Shown here: in pieces, positions 1-6,462 of the stretch
How the letters are laid out: each line of letters begins with the position of its first letter
Position numbering within the stretch: position 1 is the stretch's first letter
Assembly: GCA_050944055.1 (NCBI GenBank)
Contig: JBMNQI010000018.1
Location: forward strand, 1 to 35,181
DNA: 35,181 nucleotides
Reading direction: 5' to 3'
Source: JBMNQI01 sp050944055
GTDB taxonomy: Bacteria > Bacillota > Clostridia > Oscillospirales > Oscillospiraceae
Notes under the pieces: model-generated
Told to the model about the DNA's origin: nothing
What the model saw: the letters and a program-made list of their open reading frames with translations, nothing else
Database searches by the model: none
Translations under genes and position numbers: made by a program

Positions 1-126
1 AATAAGAAGATGAAAAAAATCAGCAGGCTGCGCGAGCTCTACCCGGATATCAATATAAGGATAGTGAATAAAAAGAACTTCAACTCCCTGCTTGAACGCT
101 TCGGCCCGAGGTCGGCGGAAGCCTGA
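1..126 (+). CDS. C-terminal fragment of an unidentified protein
   Basis: The first 126 bases are open in frame 1 and give 41 residues before a TGA stop. The rest of the gene lies outside the window. The tail is basic and shows the segment LYPDINIRIV followed by NFNSLLERFG, which looks like the last beta strand and helix of a Rossmann-type domain. I do not recognise the family. It ends 42 bases before the HPRT-like gene on the same strand, and no terminator is visible between them, so the two are probably co-transcribed. tilS often precedes hpt in Firmicutes, but this tail does not resemble a TilS C-terminus. Confidence 0.6.
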   Translation, partial: NKKMKKISRLRELYPDINIRIVNKKNFNSLLERFGPRSAEA

Positions 127-168
127 GTAAAAAACGCAGCGGGCGCTGAGGATAGAAGGAGGTAATAT

Positions 169-699
169 ATGTTTGACCCGCCTGTAAAAAGAGTAATAAT
201 ATCCGAGGAGAAGCTTAAGGAGCGAATAAAAAGCCTGGGCGCTCAGATAAGCCGGGATTACGGCGGCAAGGACCTCGTCCTGGTCGGCGTCCTCACTGGC
301 TCTGTCTTTTTCCTTGCGGATCTCTCCAGGGCAATTGAATTGCCGGTTCAGCTGGACTTTATGGCCATAGGCGTCTACCCCAATTCTCCCAATAACTCGG
401 CCGTCAAAATCGTCAAGGACCTTAACACAGATATCGCGGGCAAGCACGTCCTGATTATTGAGGATATCATAAGGACCGGCCTGACCGTCGCGTATCTCGT
501 TCAGATCCTCTCGTCCAGGATGCCGGCAAGCATAAATATCTGCTCGCTGCTGTTTAATCCGGCCGAGCAGCTTATAAACCTTCCAATGCCCTATGTCGGG
601 TTTGAGGTCTCAACCGAATTTCTCATCGGATACGGGCTTGACCAAAATGAGTGCTGGAGGAACCTCCCCTATATAGCCGAAATCGGGCAAAAAGCATGA
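169..699 (+). CDS. Hypoxanthine-guanine phosphoribosyltransferase-like protein with altered active-site motif
   Basis: A 176-residue protein of normal HPRT length, preceded by AGGAGG seven bases before the ATG. Family HPRTs transfer phosphoribose from PRPP to hypoxanthine or guanine in purine salvage. Family features are visible: the pyrophosphate loop GVLTGS (residues 40-45), the strand KIVKDLNTDI (80-89), the PRPP motif IEDIIRTGLT (97-106) and the C-terminal RNLPYI. Two positions differ from ordinary HPRT. The PRPP motif is usually EDIIDTG, and here the second Asp, the proposed general base, is Arg102. The loop usually reads GVLKGS, and here the Lys is Thr. The flexible loop that normally carries SYG is replaced by a VYPNSPNNS stretch. 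The overall fold assignment is safe. Activity and base preference are uncertain, and it may belong to a divergent PRTase subfamily with another substrate or a regulatory role. Confidence 0.85.
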   Translation: MFDPPVKRVIISEEKLKERIKSLGAQISRDYGGKDLVLVGVLTGSVFFLADLSRAIELPVQLDFMAIGVYPNSPNNSAVKIVKDLNTDIAGKHVLIIEDIIRTGLTVAYLVQILSSRMPASINICSLLFNPAEQLINLPMPYVGFEVSTEFLIGYGLDQNECWRNLPYIAEIGQKA

Positions 700-725
700 C
701 TGCCGCCTCAATGAGGCGGCAGTCA
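697..725 (+). terminator. Perfect 14-bp inverted repeat at the end of the HPRT-like gene
   Basis: TGACTGCCGCCTCA (697-710) and its exact complement (712-725) are separated by one base, so the RNA would form a GC-rich stem with a small loop. The gene's TGA stop codon is the first three bases of the stem. On the + strand the following bases are AATAAATAA rather than a T run, so termination would be inefficient or need help. The stem could instead protect the 3' end of the message. Confidence 0.6.
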
Positions 726-726
726 A

Positions 727-1108
727 TAAATAAAGCTCCAGCGAACCATCAAAATCCTCACTTCACTCGGCCCTTTTGCGATTCTATCACCCATCAAAAT
801 CCGCTTTACGAAATACCAACTCAGTTTGCACCTTGTTTATATCTCTGCACACAGCTCTTGTGTTTGACATGCGACCTGTTTCCACAATTAAGCGGATCAT
901 CAATCGCTCTCGCTTCCGCATTGGATGCGGCGGCTTGCGTTCCGTTTGGACTTTTTCAGTATTCCCTGGAGCTTGTCTTGAGTATAACCTCGCATTGATC
1001 TTTTTGCAAATATAGGATAATGCATTTATAACCGAATACGCCGAGCTATATGCCGGATAACTCTTTCTGCCTGACAAAAACTAAGAATAACTCAATTTTT
1101 CGTGCATT
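727..1108. other. Gene-poor stretch, possibly with a decayed transposase fragment
   Basis: No ORF here has a ribosome binding site or convincing family features. On the + strand, roughly 869-1015, the frame reading GLRSVW...CLEYNL faintly recalls the C-terminal end of IS1182-type transposases, which typically carry G-x-x-x-V-x-T-E followed by AYNL. There is no start, no catalytic DDE triad and no clear terminal repeat. I treat this as intergenic DNA with at most a fossil. Confidence 0.25.
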
Positions 1109-1150
1109 TATCACAGTTATGTCACCCTGTTGTTAACATAAACTGTGATA
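1109..1150 (-). terminator. Hairpin after modC
   Basis: TATCACAGTTATGT (1109-1122) pairs with ACATAAACTGTGATA (1136-1150) with a single one-base bulge, leaving a 13-base loop. It lies 13 bases beyond the modC stop, where a terminator for the molybdenum unit would be expected. There is no strong T run on the minus strand, so it could be a processing or stabilising stem. The half-sites also resemble an operator, but no gene faces away from it. Confidence 0.45.
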
Positions 1151-1162
1151 TTGCATAATTTT

Positions 1163-2236
1163 TTATTTTATTTCCTTCGAGCCGCCGTTTCGAAGCAGCA
1201 TGACGTCCTCCGGCTCTATCAAGGCGTAGACATCTCTCCGCCCCTCCAGTTTCCGCCACTCGTCCTTGCCCAGCTCCGCGCGCAGCAGCGACCAGCCCTC
1301 TCTCCCGCCCGGCGTCGCGAGCATAACAATAGTTGAAAAGACGTTCTCGACGACTTTTTCCACTGTGCACAAAATGCTGTTTTTGCACTCCGGCATATCG
1401 GAAAGGCGGATATAGTGAGCGCGTATTCCGGCATACTGCGCGTCCGCGGGAACAGACGGGACCGAGAGATAAGCTCCCCAGTCCAGGGCCTCCACGCGGC
1501 CGTTTCCCGCGCTCTGAATGCGCGAGAAGTTTTTACAGCCCGAGAGAAGGCAGGCCGCCAGCGTGCCCGGCGAACCGAAGAGCTCCTTCACGGACTGCTT
1601 TTCCTCGCTTTTTCCGCAATCAAGCACGCAAACGCTGTCGCAGAGCCTGTAAACCTCGTCGCGGCTGTGCGATACGAAAACTGCCCCGCGCCCGAAGGAT
1701 TTTATTATGTCGGCGAGCTCCAGCTCGAGCTGCCATTTTAAATAGTCGTCCAGCGCGGCGAGGGGCTCGTCCAGAAGCAGGAGCTCCGGCTCGTTTATGA
1801 GAATGCGGGCGAGCGCGACGCGCTGCCGCTGGCCGCCGGACAGCTGATGCGGGCGCATTTTTTCAAGCCCCGTAAGGCGCATGGAGCGTATCTTCTCCTT
1901 AACGGCCTCGTTTTTCTTATTCCTGTCCTTTTCCCGGCAGCCCGCCATAATGTTCTGTTCCACAGTCATTTTCGGGAAAAGCGCGTGCTGCTGGAACAGA
2001 TACCCGACCCGCCTTTCCTGCGGCGGCAGGTCAATTTTAAGCCTGCTGCTGAACAGGACGCGCCCGTTGAGCATAATCGTACCCTCGTCCGGCTTTTCTA
2101 TGCCCGCGATGCATTTGAGCGTCATGCTCTTGCCGCAGCCGGACGCGCCCAGAATCCCCAAGACCTCCCCGTCCGTCTCGAAGCTGACGTCGAGCTGAAA
2201 AATGCCGAGGTTTTTTCTTATGTCCACCGAGAGCAC
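1163..2236 (-). CDS. modC: Molybdate ABC transporter ATP-binding protein ModC
   Basis: A 357-residue cytoplasmic ATPase that powers molybdate import through ModB. Visible motifs in order are Walker A GASGCGKS (30-37), Q-loop FQQH (81-84), signature LSGGQ (132-136), Walker B LLLLDEP (152-158) and the switch histidine in FVSHS (His190). After about residue 230 comes a C-terminal region of the length expected for a molybdate-binding (TOBE/MOP) domain, which in this family senses cytoplasmic molybdate. The start is GTG, with AGAGG seven bases upstream. The start codon lies two bases after the modB stop, so translation is probably coupled. It is the last gene of the molybdenum unit. A sulfate or tungstate ATPase is the alternative, but modA, modB and the pterin genes next door favour molybdate. 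Tungstate cannot be excluded from sequence. Confidence 0.93.
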   Translation of the reverse strand: MLSVDIRKNLGIFQLDVSFETDGEVLGILGASGCGKSMTLKCIAGIEKPDEGTIMLNGRVLFSSRLKIDLPPQERRVGYLFQQHALFPKMTVEQNIMAGCREKDRNKKNEAVKEKIRSMRLTGLEKMRPHQLSGGQRQRVALARILINEPELLLLDEPLAALDDYLKWQLELELADIIKSFGRGAVFVSHSRDEVYRLCDSVCVLDCGKSEEKQSVKELFGSPGTLAACLLSGCKNFSRIQSAGNGRVEALDWGAYLSVPSVPADAQYAGIRAHYIRLSDMPECKNSILCTVEKVVENVFSTIVMLATPGGREGWSLLRAELGKDEWRKLEGRRDVYALIEPEDVMLLRNGGSKEIK

Positions 2237-2238
2237 GT

Positions 2239-2922
2239 CTACACCTCTTTTTTGGCAGTGCCAGGTTTTTTGTCATACCTTTCAAGCATGTTTACGGTAA
2301 GCAGGACGACCGCGGATATCGCGATATTGACTATTACCCATTTAAACGCCAGAGCATCGTCGTTCGTCCTCCAAAGCTGGTAGACGGTTGTCGATATGGT
2401 CGCCGTCCTGCCCGGGGTATAGCCCGCTATCATGCTTGTGGCGCCGTACTCGCCGAGGGCGCGGGCGAAGCTGAGAACCGCCCCGGCGATTATGCCCTGG
2501 CTGCAGGCGGGCATGCGCACGCGCCAGAAAATCCATGAATTTGAAAGGCCAAGCGTGCGGCCCGCCATAGCCAGGGTCTCGTCAAAAGACTCAAAAGCCC
2601 CGCGCGCCGTGCGGTACATAAGCGGGAAGGACACGACGACCGTCGCGAATATTGCGGACCACCAGGTCATCACGAGCTTTGTCCCAAATACATTGAGAAA
2701 GAATTCGCCGACAGGATGCCTCGGGCCAAGAAGCCTGAGAAGCAGATATCCCACGACTGTCGGCGGGAGCACAAGCGGCAGCGTCAGTATCACATCAAGC
2801 ACGCCCTTGAGAACGCGCGGTATCTTCGCAATATAATAGGCGGCCAGTATGCCGGCGAAGAAGACCAATACGGTCGATATAAGCGCTATACGCAGCGAAT
2901 TGAGGAGCGGGAACCAGTCCAT
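2239..2922 (-). CDS. modB: Molybdate ABC transporter permease ModB
   Basis: A 227-residue integral membrane protein forming the homodimeric channel of the molybdate importer. About five or six hydrophobic segments are visible (around residues 10-32, 43-64, 87-104, 143-165 and 195-215). The cytoplasmic coupling loop with the EAA-type pattern lies at about 115-140 (ETLAMAGRTLGLSNSW) and contacts ModC. The motif ALGEYGATSMIAG (155-167) is characteristic of ModB/CysT permeases. The ATG is preceded by GGGAGG at the right distance. A 96-base gap separates it from modA, larger than the other gaps in the unit, and a small hairpin overlaps the modA stop there. Confidence 0.93.
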   Translation of the reverse strand: MDWFPLLNSLRIALISTVLVFFAGILAAYYIAKIPRVLKGVLDVILTLPLVLPPTVVGYLLLRLLGPRHPVGEFFLNVFGTKLVMTWWSAIFATVVVSFPLMYRTARGAFESFDETLAMAGRTLGLSNSWIFWRVRMPACSQGIIAGAVLSFARALGEYGATSMIAGYTPGRTATISTTVYQLWRTNDDALAFKWVIVNIAISAVVLLTVNMLERYDKKPGTAKKEV

Positions 2923-3005
2923 TAAATTCCTCCCACGAAACGATGCCTGCTAAGCTGTGTCCCTGGCATAGTTCGTTTTCTTAATATGCTTCGGCGCCGG
3001 GCTTC

Positions 3006-3025
3006 AGGCTGACGGTTTTCAGCCT
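3006..3025 (-). other. Small hairpin at the modA stop codon
   Basis: AGGCTGA (3006-3012) and TCAGCCT (3019-3025) form a perfect 7-bp stem with a 6-base loop covering the modA stop codon. In the minus-strand RNA it sits between modA and modB. Such stems commonly protect the 3' end of the binding-protein message so that it is made in excess over the permease. That role is inferred; no T run follows, so it is unlikely to be a strong terminator. Confidence 0.4.
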
Positions 3026-3840
3026 GCCATTTCAAAGCCGACTTTCTTAAACACCGAGGCTCCCTCGTCGCTTTGCAGGTATTCCAAAAACGCCTTGGCC
3101 GCGTCGACGTTTTTGGATGACTTCATGACGGCCGCGGGATATATTACCTGGGAGCACATGTCCTCGCCTGCGCTGTCCGCGACCGTGAGGTTCGCGCTGT
3201 ACGCGTCCGTGCAGTATACGACTCCGAAATCCACCGCGCCCTCGGCAACCTGAGTAGTTACCTCCTTGACGTTTGTGCCGTATGTGATAAGTCCCTTATC
3301 GGCAAGCGAATTTTCATCAAGCCCGAAATAAGCAAGTATCTCCGAGGTATACTGGCCGACCGGCACGTCTGAATTGCCCATGCACATAAGCGCGTTCCCG
3401 TCACGAAGCGCCTGCGCCATATCGTCGAAGCTTCCAATATTCTTGGGATTGCCCTCCGGGACAACAAGCACTACCTGATTGACGAGCAGGTTCAGGCGGG
3501 TTTCGTGCAGGACAAAATCAAGCCGGTCCGGGTTTTTATCTTCGTCCATTTCTATGTCAAGCTGGTTCATCTGCTTCTGGGCGGCCGATATGAATATGTC
3601 GCAGTCCGCGCCCTGTTCGATCTGGGTTTTGAGCGTTCCGGAAGAGTCGAATGTGGCGATGATGCTTATATTTGGAGCGACCTGTTTATACAGCTCTATT
3701 ATCTCCGTGAGCGTTTCCGTCAGGGAGGCGGCGGCAAAGACGACAAGCTCCGCAGGCTCAGTTTTAGACTCCGCTTTGGAGCAGGAGGCCAAATTCGCTG
3801 CCAGAGTAAGCGCCAGGATAACGGCAATCAGTTTTTTCAT
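3019..3840 (-). CDS. modA: Molybdate-binding lipoprotein ModA
   Basis: A 273-residue extracellular solute-binding protein that captures molybdate (or tungstate) for ModB/ModC. It begins with a lysine-rich start and hydrophobic stretch ending in the lipobox LASC (Cys20), so it is a membrane-anchored lipoprotein as expected for a Gram-positive. The mature protein opens with ELVVFAAASLTETLTEI, the ModA hallmark in which the AASL segment contributes serine hydroxyls to the oxyanion site. VPVGQYTSEIL and GVVYCTDAY are further family segments. AGGAGG lies seven bases before the ATG, within the 3' edge of a predicted riboswitch. The upstream neighbour mogA ends about 190 bases away, a gap filled by that leader. 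Confidence 0.94.
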   Translation of the reverse strand: MKKLIAVILALTLAANLASCSKAESKTEPAELVVFAAASLTETLTEIIELYKQVAPNISIIATFDSSGTLKTQIEQGADCDIFISAAQKQMNQLDIEMDEDKNPDRLDFVLHETRLNLLVNQVVLVVPEGNPKNIGSFDDMAQALRDGNALMCMGNSDVPVGQYTSEILAYFGLDENSLADKGLITYGTNVKEVTTQVAEGAVDFGVVYCTDAYSANLTVADSAGEDMCSQVIYPAAVMKSSKNVDAAKAFLEYLQSDEGASVFKKVGFEMAG

Positions 3841-3847
3841 AATTTTT

Positions 3848-3980
3848 CCTCCTTTTCAAACATGGAAGGCGCAGCCGTTTCCGGCTCGCACCCCGTGCCC
3901 GCGCTCCTGATATGCGCGGACAGGCCGGACGCCGTGGCGTGCGTAAAGCGGCGCTTTAGGCTCTTCCGGCTCGAATGAAA
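3848..3980 (-). ncRNA. Candidate Moco-family riboswitch before modA
   Basis: On the minus strand this leader shares blocks with the one at 8792-8917: CGAGC followed by GAAGAGCCTAA at the 5' side, a short ACGCC/GGCGT hairpin in the middle, a stem capped by a GAAA tetraloop near the 3' side (loop 3878-3881, stem AGCCG/CGGCT), and a closing TTTGAAAAGGAG that contains the modA Shine-Dalgarno. The CCTAA at 3956-3960 resembles one strand of the 11-nt GAAA tetraloop receptor. Moco RNAs are known upstream of mod and moa genes, which matches both copies. The Shine-Dalgarno lies inside the conserved 3' block and no terminator follows, so this copy probably acts on translation. The family assignment rests on context and on the match between the two copies, not on a covariance search. 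Confidence 0.65.
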
Positions 3981-4032
3981 TATAAAAACCTCCGGCCGTT
4001 ATCATCCTCCCTTCGAGAGCGTTTAAGCCCTT

Positions 4033-4533
4033 CTACCGGGCGCATTCGGAATCCGCCCCGGTAAGTATATCGAGGCCGTGAGAGACTGCGGGCAGTATAA
4101 ACTCCAGGCATTCCCTGACGGCTTTCGGGCTGCCGGGGAGGTTCACTATAAGCGTCTTTCCCCTGATGCCCGCCGCCGCCCGGCTGAGCATAGCGCGGTC
4201 GGTTATGCGAAGCGAGAGCTGGCGCATAGCTTCGGGGATGCCGGGCACGGGACGCTCTATAACATCCGCCGTGGCTTCCGGCGTGACGTCCCTGGGCGAA
4301 AAGCCCGTGCCGCCCGTCGTAAGTATAAGCTCGGCCTCGGAATTGTCGCATATCCTTGTCATGGCCTGTGAAATCATCTCCCGGTCGTCCGGCAGAAGCT
4401 CGTAGGAAACGGTTTCGTATCCCGCCGCTGTTACGAGTTCTCTTATGACTTCGGCGCTTTTATCTTCCCTCTTCCCGGCAAAGCCGGAATCGGAGGCCGT
4501 GATAATCGCGACGCGGTAAGCCTGTTTTTTCAA
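4033..4533 (-). CDS. mogA: Molybdopterin adenylyltransferase, MogA/MoaB family
   Basis: A 166-residue protein of the MoCF-binding fold that adenylylates molybdopterin, giving MPT-AMP for metal insertion by MoeA. Visible motifs are the TTGGTG loop (72-77) with the following SPRD (Asp82), PGIPE (97-101) and NLPGSP (131-136), all lining the pterin/ATP pocket. The start is TTG, ten bases after AAAGGA. An ATG in another frame sits just upstream but opens no homologous protein. The gene follows the MOSC gene by 39 bases. In many Clostridia MogA-like and MOSC domains are fused in one protein, and here they are separate neighbours. MoaB-type and MogA-type proteins cannot be told apart confidently by eye. 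Confidence 0.9.
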   Translation of the reverse strand: MKKQAYRVAIITASDSGFAGKREDKSAEVIRELVTAAGYETVSYELLPDDREMISQAMTRICDNSEAELILTTGGTGFSPRDVTPEATADVIERPVPGIPEAMRQLSLRITDRAMLSRAAAGIRGKTLIVNLPGSPKAVRECLEFILPAVSHGLDILTGADSECAR

Positions 4534-4572
4534 ATTCGGACATTCCTTTCGTCAAGCGCATACGCCCGCCGC

Positions 4573-5007
4573 TCATTGCCCGGCGATTTTCAGCTCGTCG
4601 CCGACTGATACGACGCCGCCGCGGAGCACGCGGCAGAACACGCCCTCCCTCGGCATTATGCACTCGCCCATTTTTTGATATATCGCGCAGCCGCTGTGGC
4701 ATTCTTTGCCTATCTGCGTCAGTTCTAAAAGCACGTCGTTGCATGTAAAGCGTGTGCCCACCGGGAGCCGGGCAAAATCTATGCCCTCGACTACAAGGTT
4801 CTCCCCGAACGCGCCGCTATCGACCTCGGCCCCGCGCGCGCGGAAGGCCTCCACCTTTTCGTTTGACAGCAGCGAAACCTGCCTTGCCCACTTGCCAGCG
4901 TGAGCGTCGTTCTCGAAGCCCCAGTCTTCGATTACGCGCGCGCTGCCCACGTTTCTTTTCTGCGTGCCTTTTTTCTCGCTTATGCATACGGCAACTATTT
5001 TTCCCAT
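4573..5007 (-). CDS. MOSC-domain protein
   Basis: A 144-residue stand-alone MOSC domain (molybdenum cofactor sulfurase C-terminal type). Family members bind Moco or carry sulfur for it. Visible features are HAGKWARQVSLLS (36-48), the GENL motif (68-71), the strand PVGTRF (82-87) and the conserved cysteine in GKECH (Cys103), which in the family is the candidate sulfur-carrying residue. Short bacterial MOSC proteins of this size occur in Moco operons next to mogA and moaA, as here. The ATG is six bases after GGAGG, and that ribosome binding site is formed by the last two glycine codons of moaA. Its exact reaction is unknown; sulfur handling or Moco carriage is inferred from the family. Confidence 0.88.
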   Translation of the reverse strand: MGKIVAVCISEKKGTQKRNVGSARVIEDWGFENDAHAGKWARQVSLLSNEKVEAFRARGAEVDSGAFGENLVVEGIDFARLPVGTRFTCNDVLLELTQIGKECHSGCAIYQKMGECIMPREGVFCRVLRGGVVSVGDELKIAGQ

Positions 5008-5009
5008 AT

Positions 5010-5978
5010 TCAGCCTCCTATCTGTGACATTATTCTCTTTTCGTCGCCAGCCTGCGAGCCGGAGCCGAAATGGTGCCCCGCCGGCTTCGTCCGCACGGCA
5101 TCTATTATCTCCTCTCGTATTTCCTCGTCGCTCACGCCGAGGAGCGGCTTAAGCGCCAGTCCCCTGTCGTACTGCAGGCAGGTCTTAAGGAATCCTTCCG
5201 CAGTCAGGCGCACACGGTCGCAGTATTGACAGAACCTATGGCTCAGGGCGCTTATGAACCCTACTTTTCCGCCGCCCGGCAGAACGAAATAACGGCATTT
5301 TTCGCGCGGGTCTATATTCTCCTGCGCGGGCTTTAAGTCGCCAAAAGCCCCGGTCAGGATCGAGCGCACCTCCGCTTCTCTCAGGCATTTAAGGCTTTTC
5401 CCCTCGCCTATAGGCATGAGCTCTATAAACCGGAGCGGTACGCCAAGCTCCCCTGCGAATCTCGCCAGCGGGACCAGCTGGGTTATATTCAGCTCCGTCG
5501 GCACGCAGTTGAGCTTAACGCGAAGCCCGGGAGAGGCGACGGCCGCTTCTATGCTCCGACGCACCCTGTCAACCCCGCTTCTGCGCGTAATCCGGCGGAA
5601 AACGTCCTCGTCAATCGCGTCTATGCTTATATTCACGCCGTCAAGACCCGCGCAAATTAGCTCCGGCAGGTTTTCCTCAAGCAGCGTGCCGTTTGTCGTC
5701 ATTACGACCGTTTTGATGCCGTTTATAGACTTAAGCTCAGCGACCAGCCTGTGAATGTCTTTTCGCACAAGCGGCTCTCCGCCCGTCAGTCGTATCTTCT
5801 TTATGCCCAAAGAGGCGAATATGCGCGCAAGGCGCATTATCTCCTCATAGCTTAATAGACTGCCGTGGTCCAGCGCCTTAACGCCTTCCTCGGGCATGCA
5901 GTACACGCAGCGCAAATCGCAGCGGTCCGTCACCGAAACCCTCAGATAGTCTATCGTCCTTTCCAGCCCGTCACGCAT
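5010..5978 (-). CDS. moaA: GTP 3',8-cyclase MoaA
   Basis: A 322-residue radical SAM enzyme that converts GTP to 3',8-cyclo-7,8-dihydro-GTP, the first step of molybdopterin synthesis. The N-terminal CxxxCxxC cluster is Cys20, Cys24 and Cys27, followed by the SAM-binding LTGGEPLVR. The second cluster, which binds GTP, is Cys250, Cys253 and Cys267 in FCQYCDRVRLT...KTCL. The chain ends in Gly-Gly, which in MoaA reaches into the active site and is needed for activity. I place the start at the ATG at 5978, eight bases after GGAGG; an in-frame ATG seven codons upstream lacks a ribosome binding site. It overlaps the end of moaC by eight bases. Confidence 0.96.
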   Translation of the reverse strand: MRDGLERTIDYLRVSVTDRCDLRCVYCMPEEGVKALDHGSLLSYEEIMRLARIFASLGIKKIRLTGGEPLVRKDIHRLVAELKSINGIKTVVMTTNGTLLEENLPELICAGLDGVNISIDAIDEDVFRRITRRSGVDRVRRSIEAAVASPGLRVKLNCVPTELNITQLVPLARFAGELGVPLRFIELMPIGEGKSLKCLREAEVRSILTGAFGDLKPAQENIDPREKCRYFVLPGGGKVGFISALSHRFCQYCDRVRLTAEGFLKTCLQYDRGLALKPLLGVSDEEIREEIIDAVRTKPAGHHFGSGSQAGDEKRIMSQIGG

Positions 5979-6462
5979 AGGCGTCCCCTCCGAATACAAA
6001 ATCCCCGGATTTGCCCCCCTGTTTTTTTATGAGATGTATGTTTCCTATCACCATTTTTTTATCGACGGCCTTGCACATGTCGTAAACCGTGAGCAGCGCT
6101 ACGGAGACCCCGGTGAGCGCCTCCATTTCGACGCCCGTCTTCCCGTCAGTCTTGACGGTGCAAATCGCGCGTATGATACCTTTCTCGGGCTCGGTTTCAA
6201 AGTCTACGGCGCAGTTTGTAAGCGATAAAGGATGGCAGAGCGGTATAAGCCCGCCCGTGCGCTTGGCCGCCATTATGCCCGCTACCCGGGCCACGCCCAG
6301 CGCGTCTCCCTTTTTACTGCTTCCGCTTAGCACCGCGTCCATTATTTCGGCGGAAACATATATCTCTCCCTGCGCCTGCGCCGTACGCGAGGTAATATCC
6401 TTCCCCGACACGTCCACCATAACGGCGTTTCCTCTTTCGTCAAAATGGTTCATCCCGCTCAC
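5971..6462 (-). CDS. moaC: Cyclic pyranopterin monophosphate synthase MoaC
   Basis: A 163-residue cytoplasmic enzyme that rearranges the MoaA product into cyclic pyranopterin monophosphate. The two active-site segments are present: AAKRTGGLIPLCHPLS with Lys67 and His77, and GVEMEALTGVSVALLTVYDMCKAVDK (written here in parts: GVEMEALTGVS, then VYDMCKAVDK) with Asp128 and Lys131. Length and ending are normal. Its ATG overlaps the moeA stop as ATGA, so the two are translationally coupled. A methionine at position 4 is an alternative start. moaC followed directly by moaA is a common order, and it completes the first pathway step in this unit. Confidence 0.96.
   Translation of the reverse strand: MSGMNHFDERGNAVMVDVSGKDITSRTAQAQGEIYVSAEIMDAVLSGSSKKGDALGVARVAGIMAAKRTGGLIPLCHPLSLTNCAVDFETEPEKGIIRAICTVKTDGKTGVEMEALTGVSVALLTVYDMCKAVDKKMVIGNIHLIKKQGGKSGDFVFGGDAYA

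Noticed and set aside
787..1077. 96-codon open frame on the - strand
   Set aside because: No ribosome binding site, no recognised family and atypical codon use; treated as intergenic.
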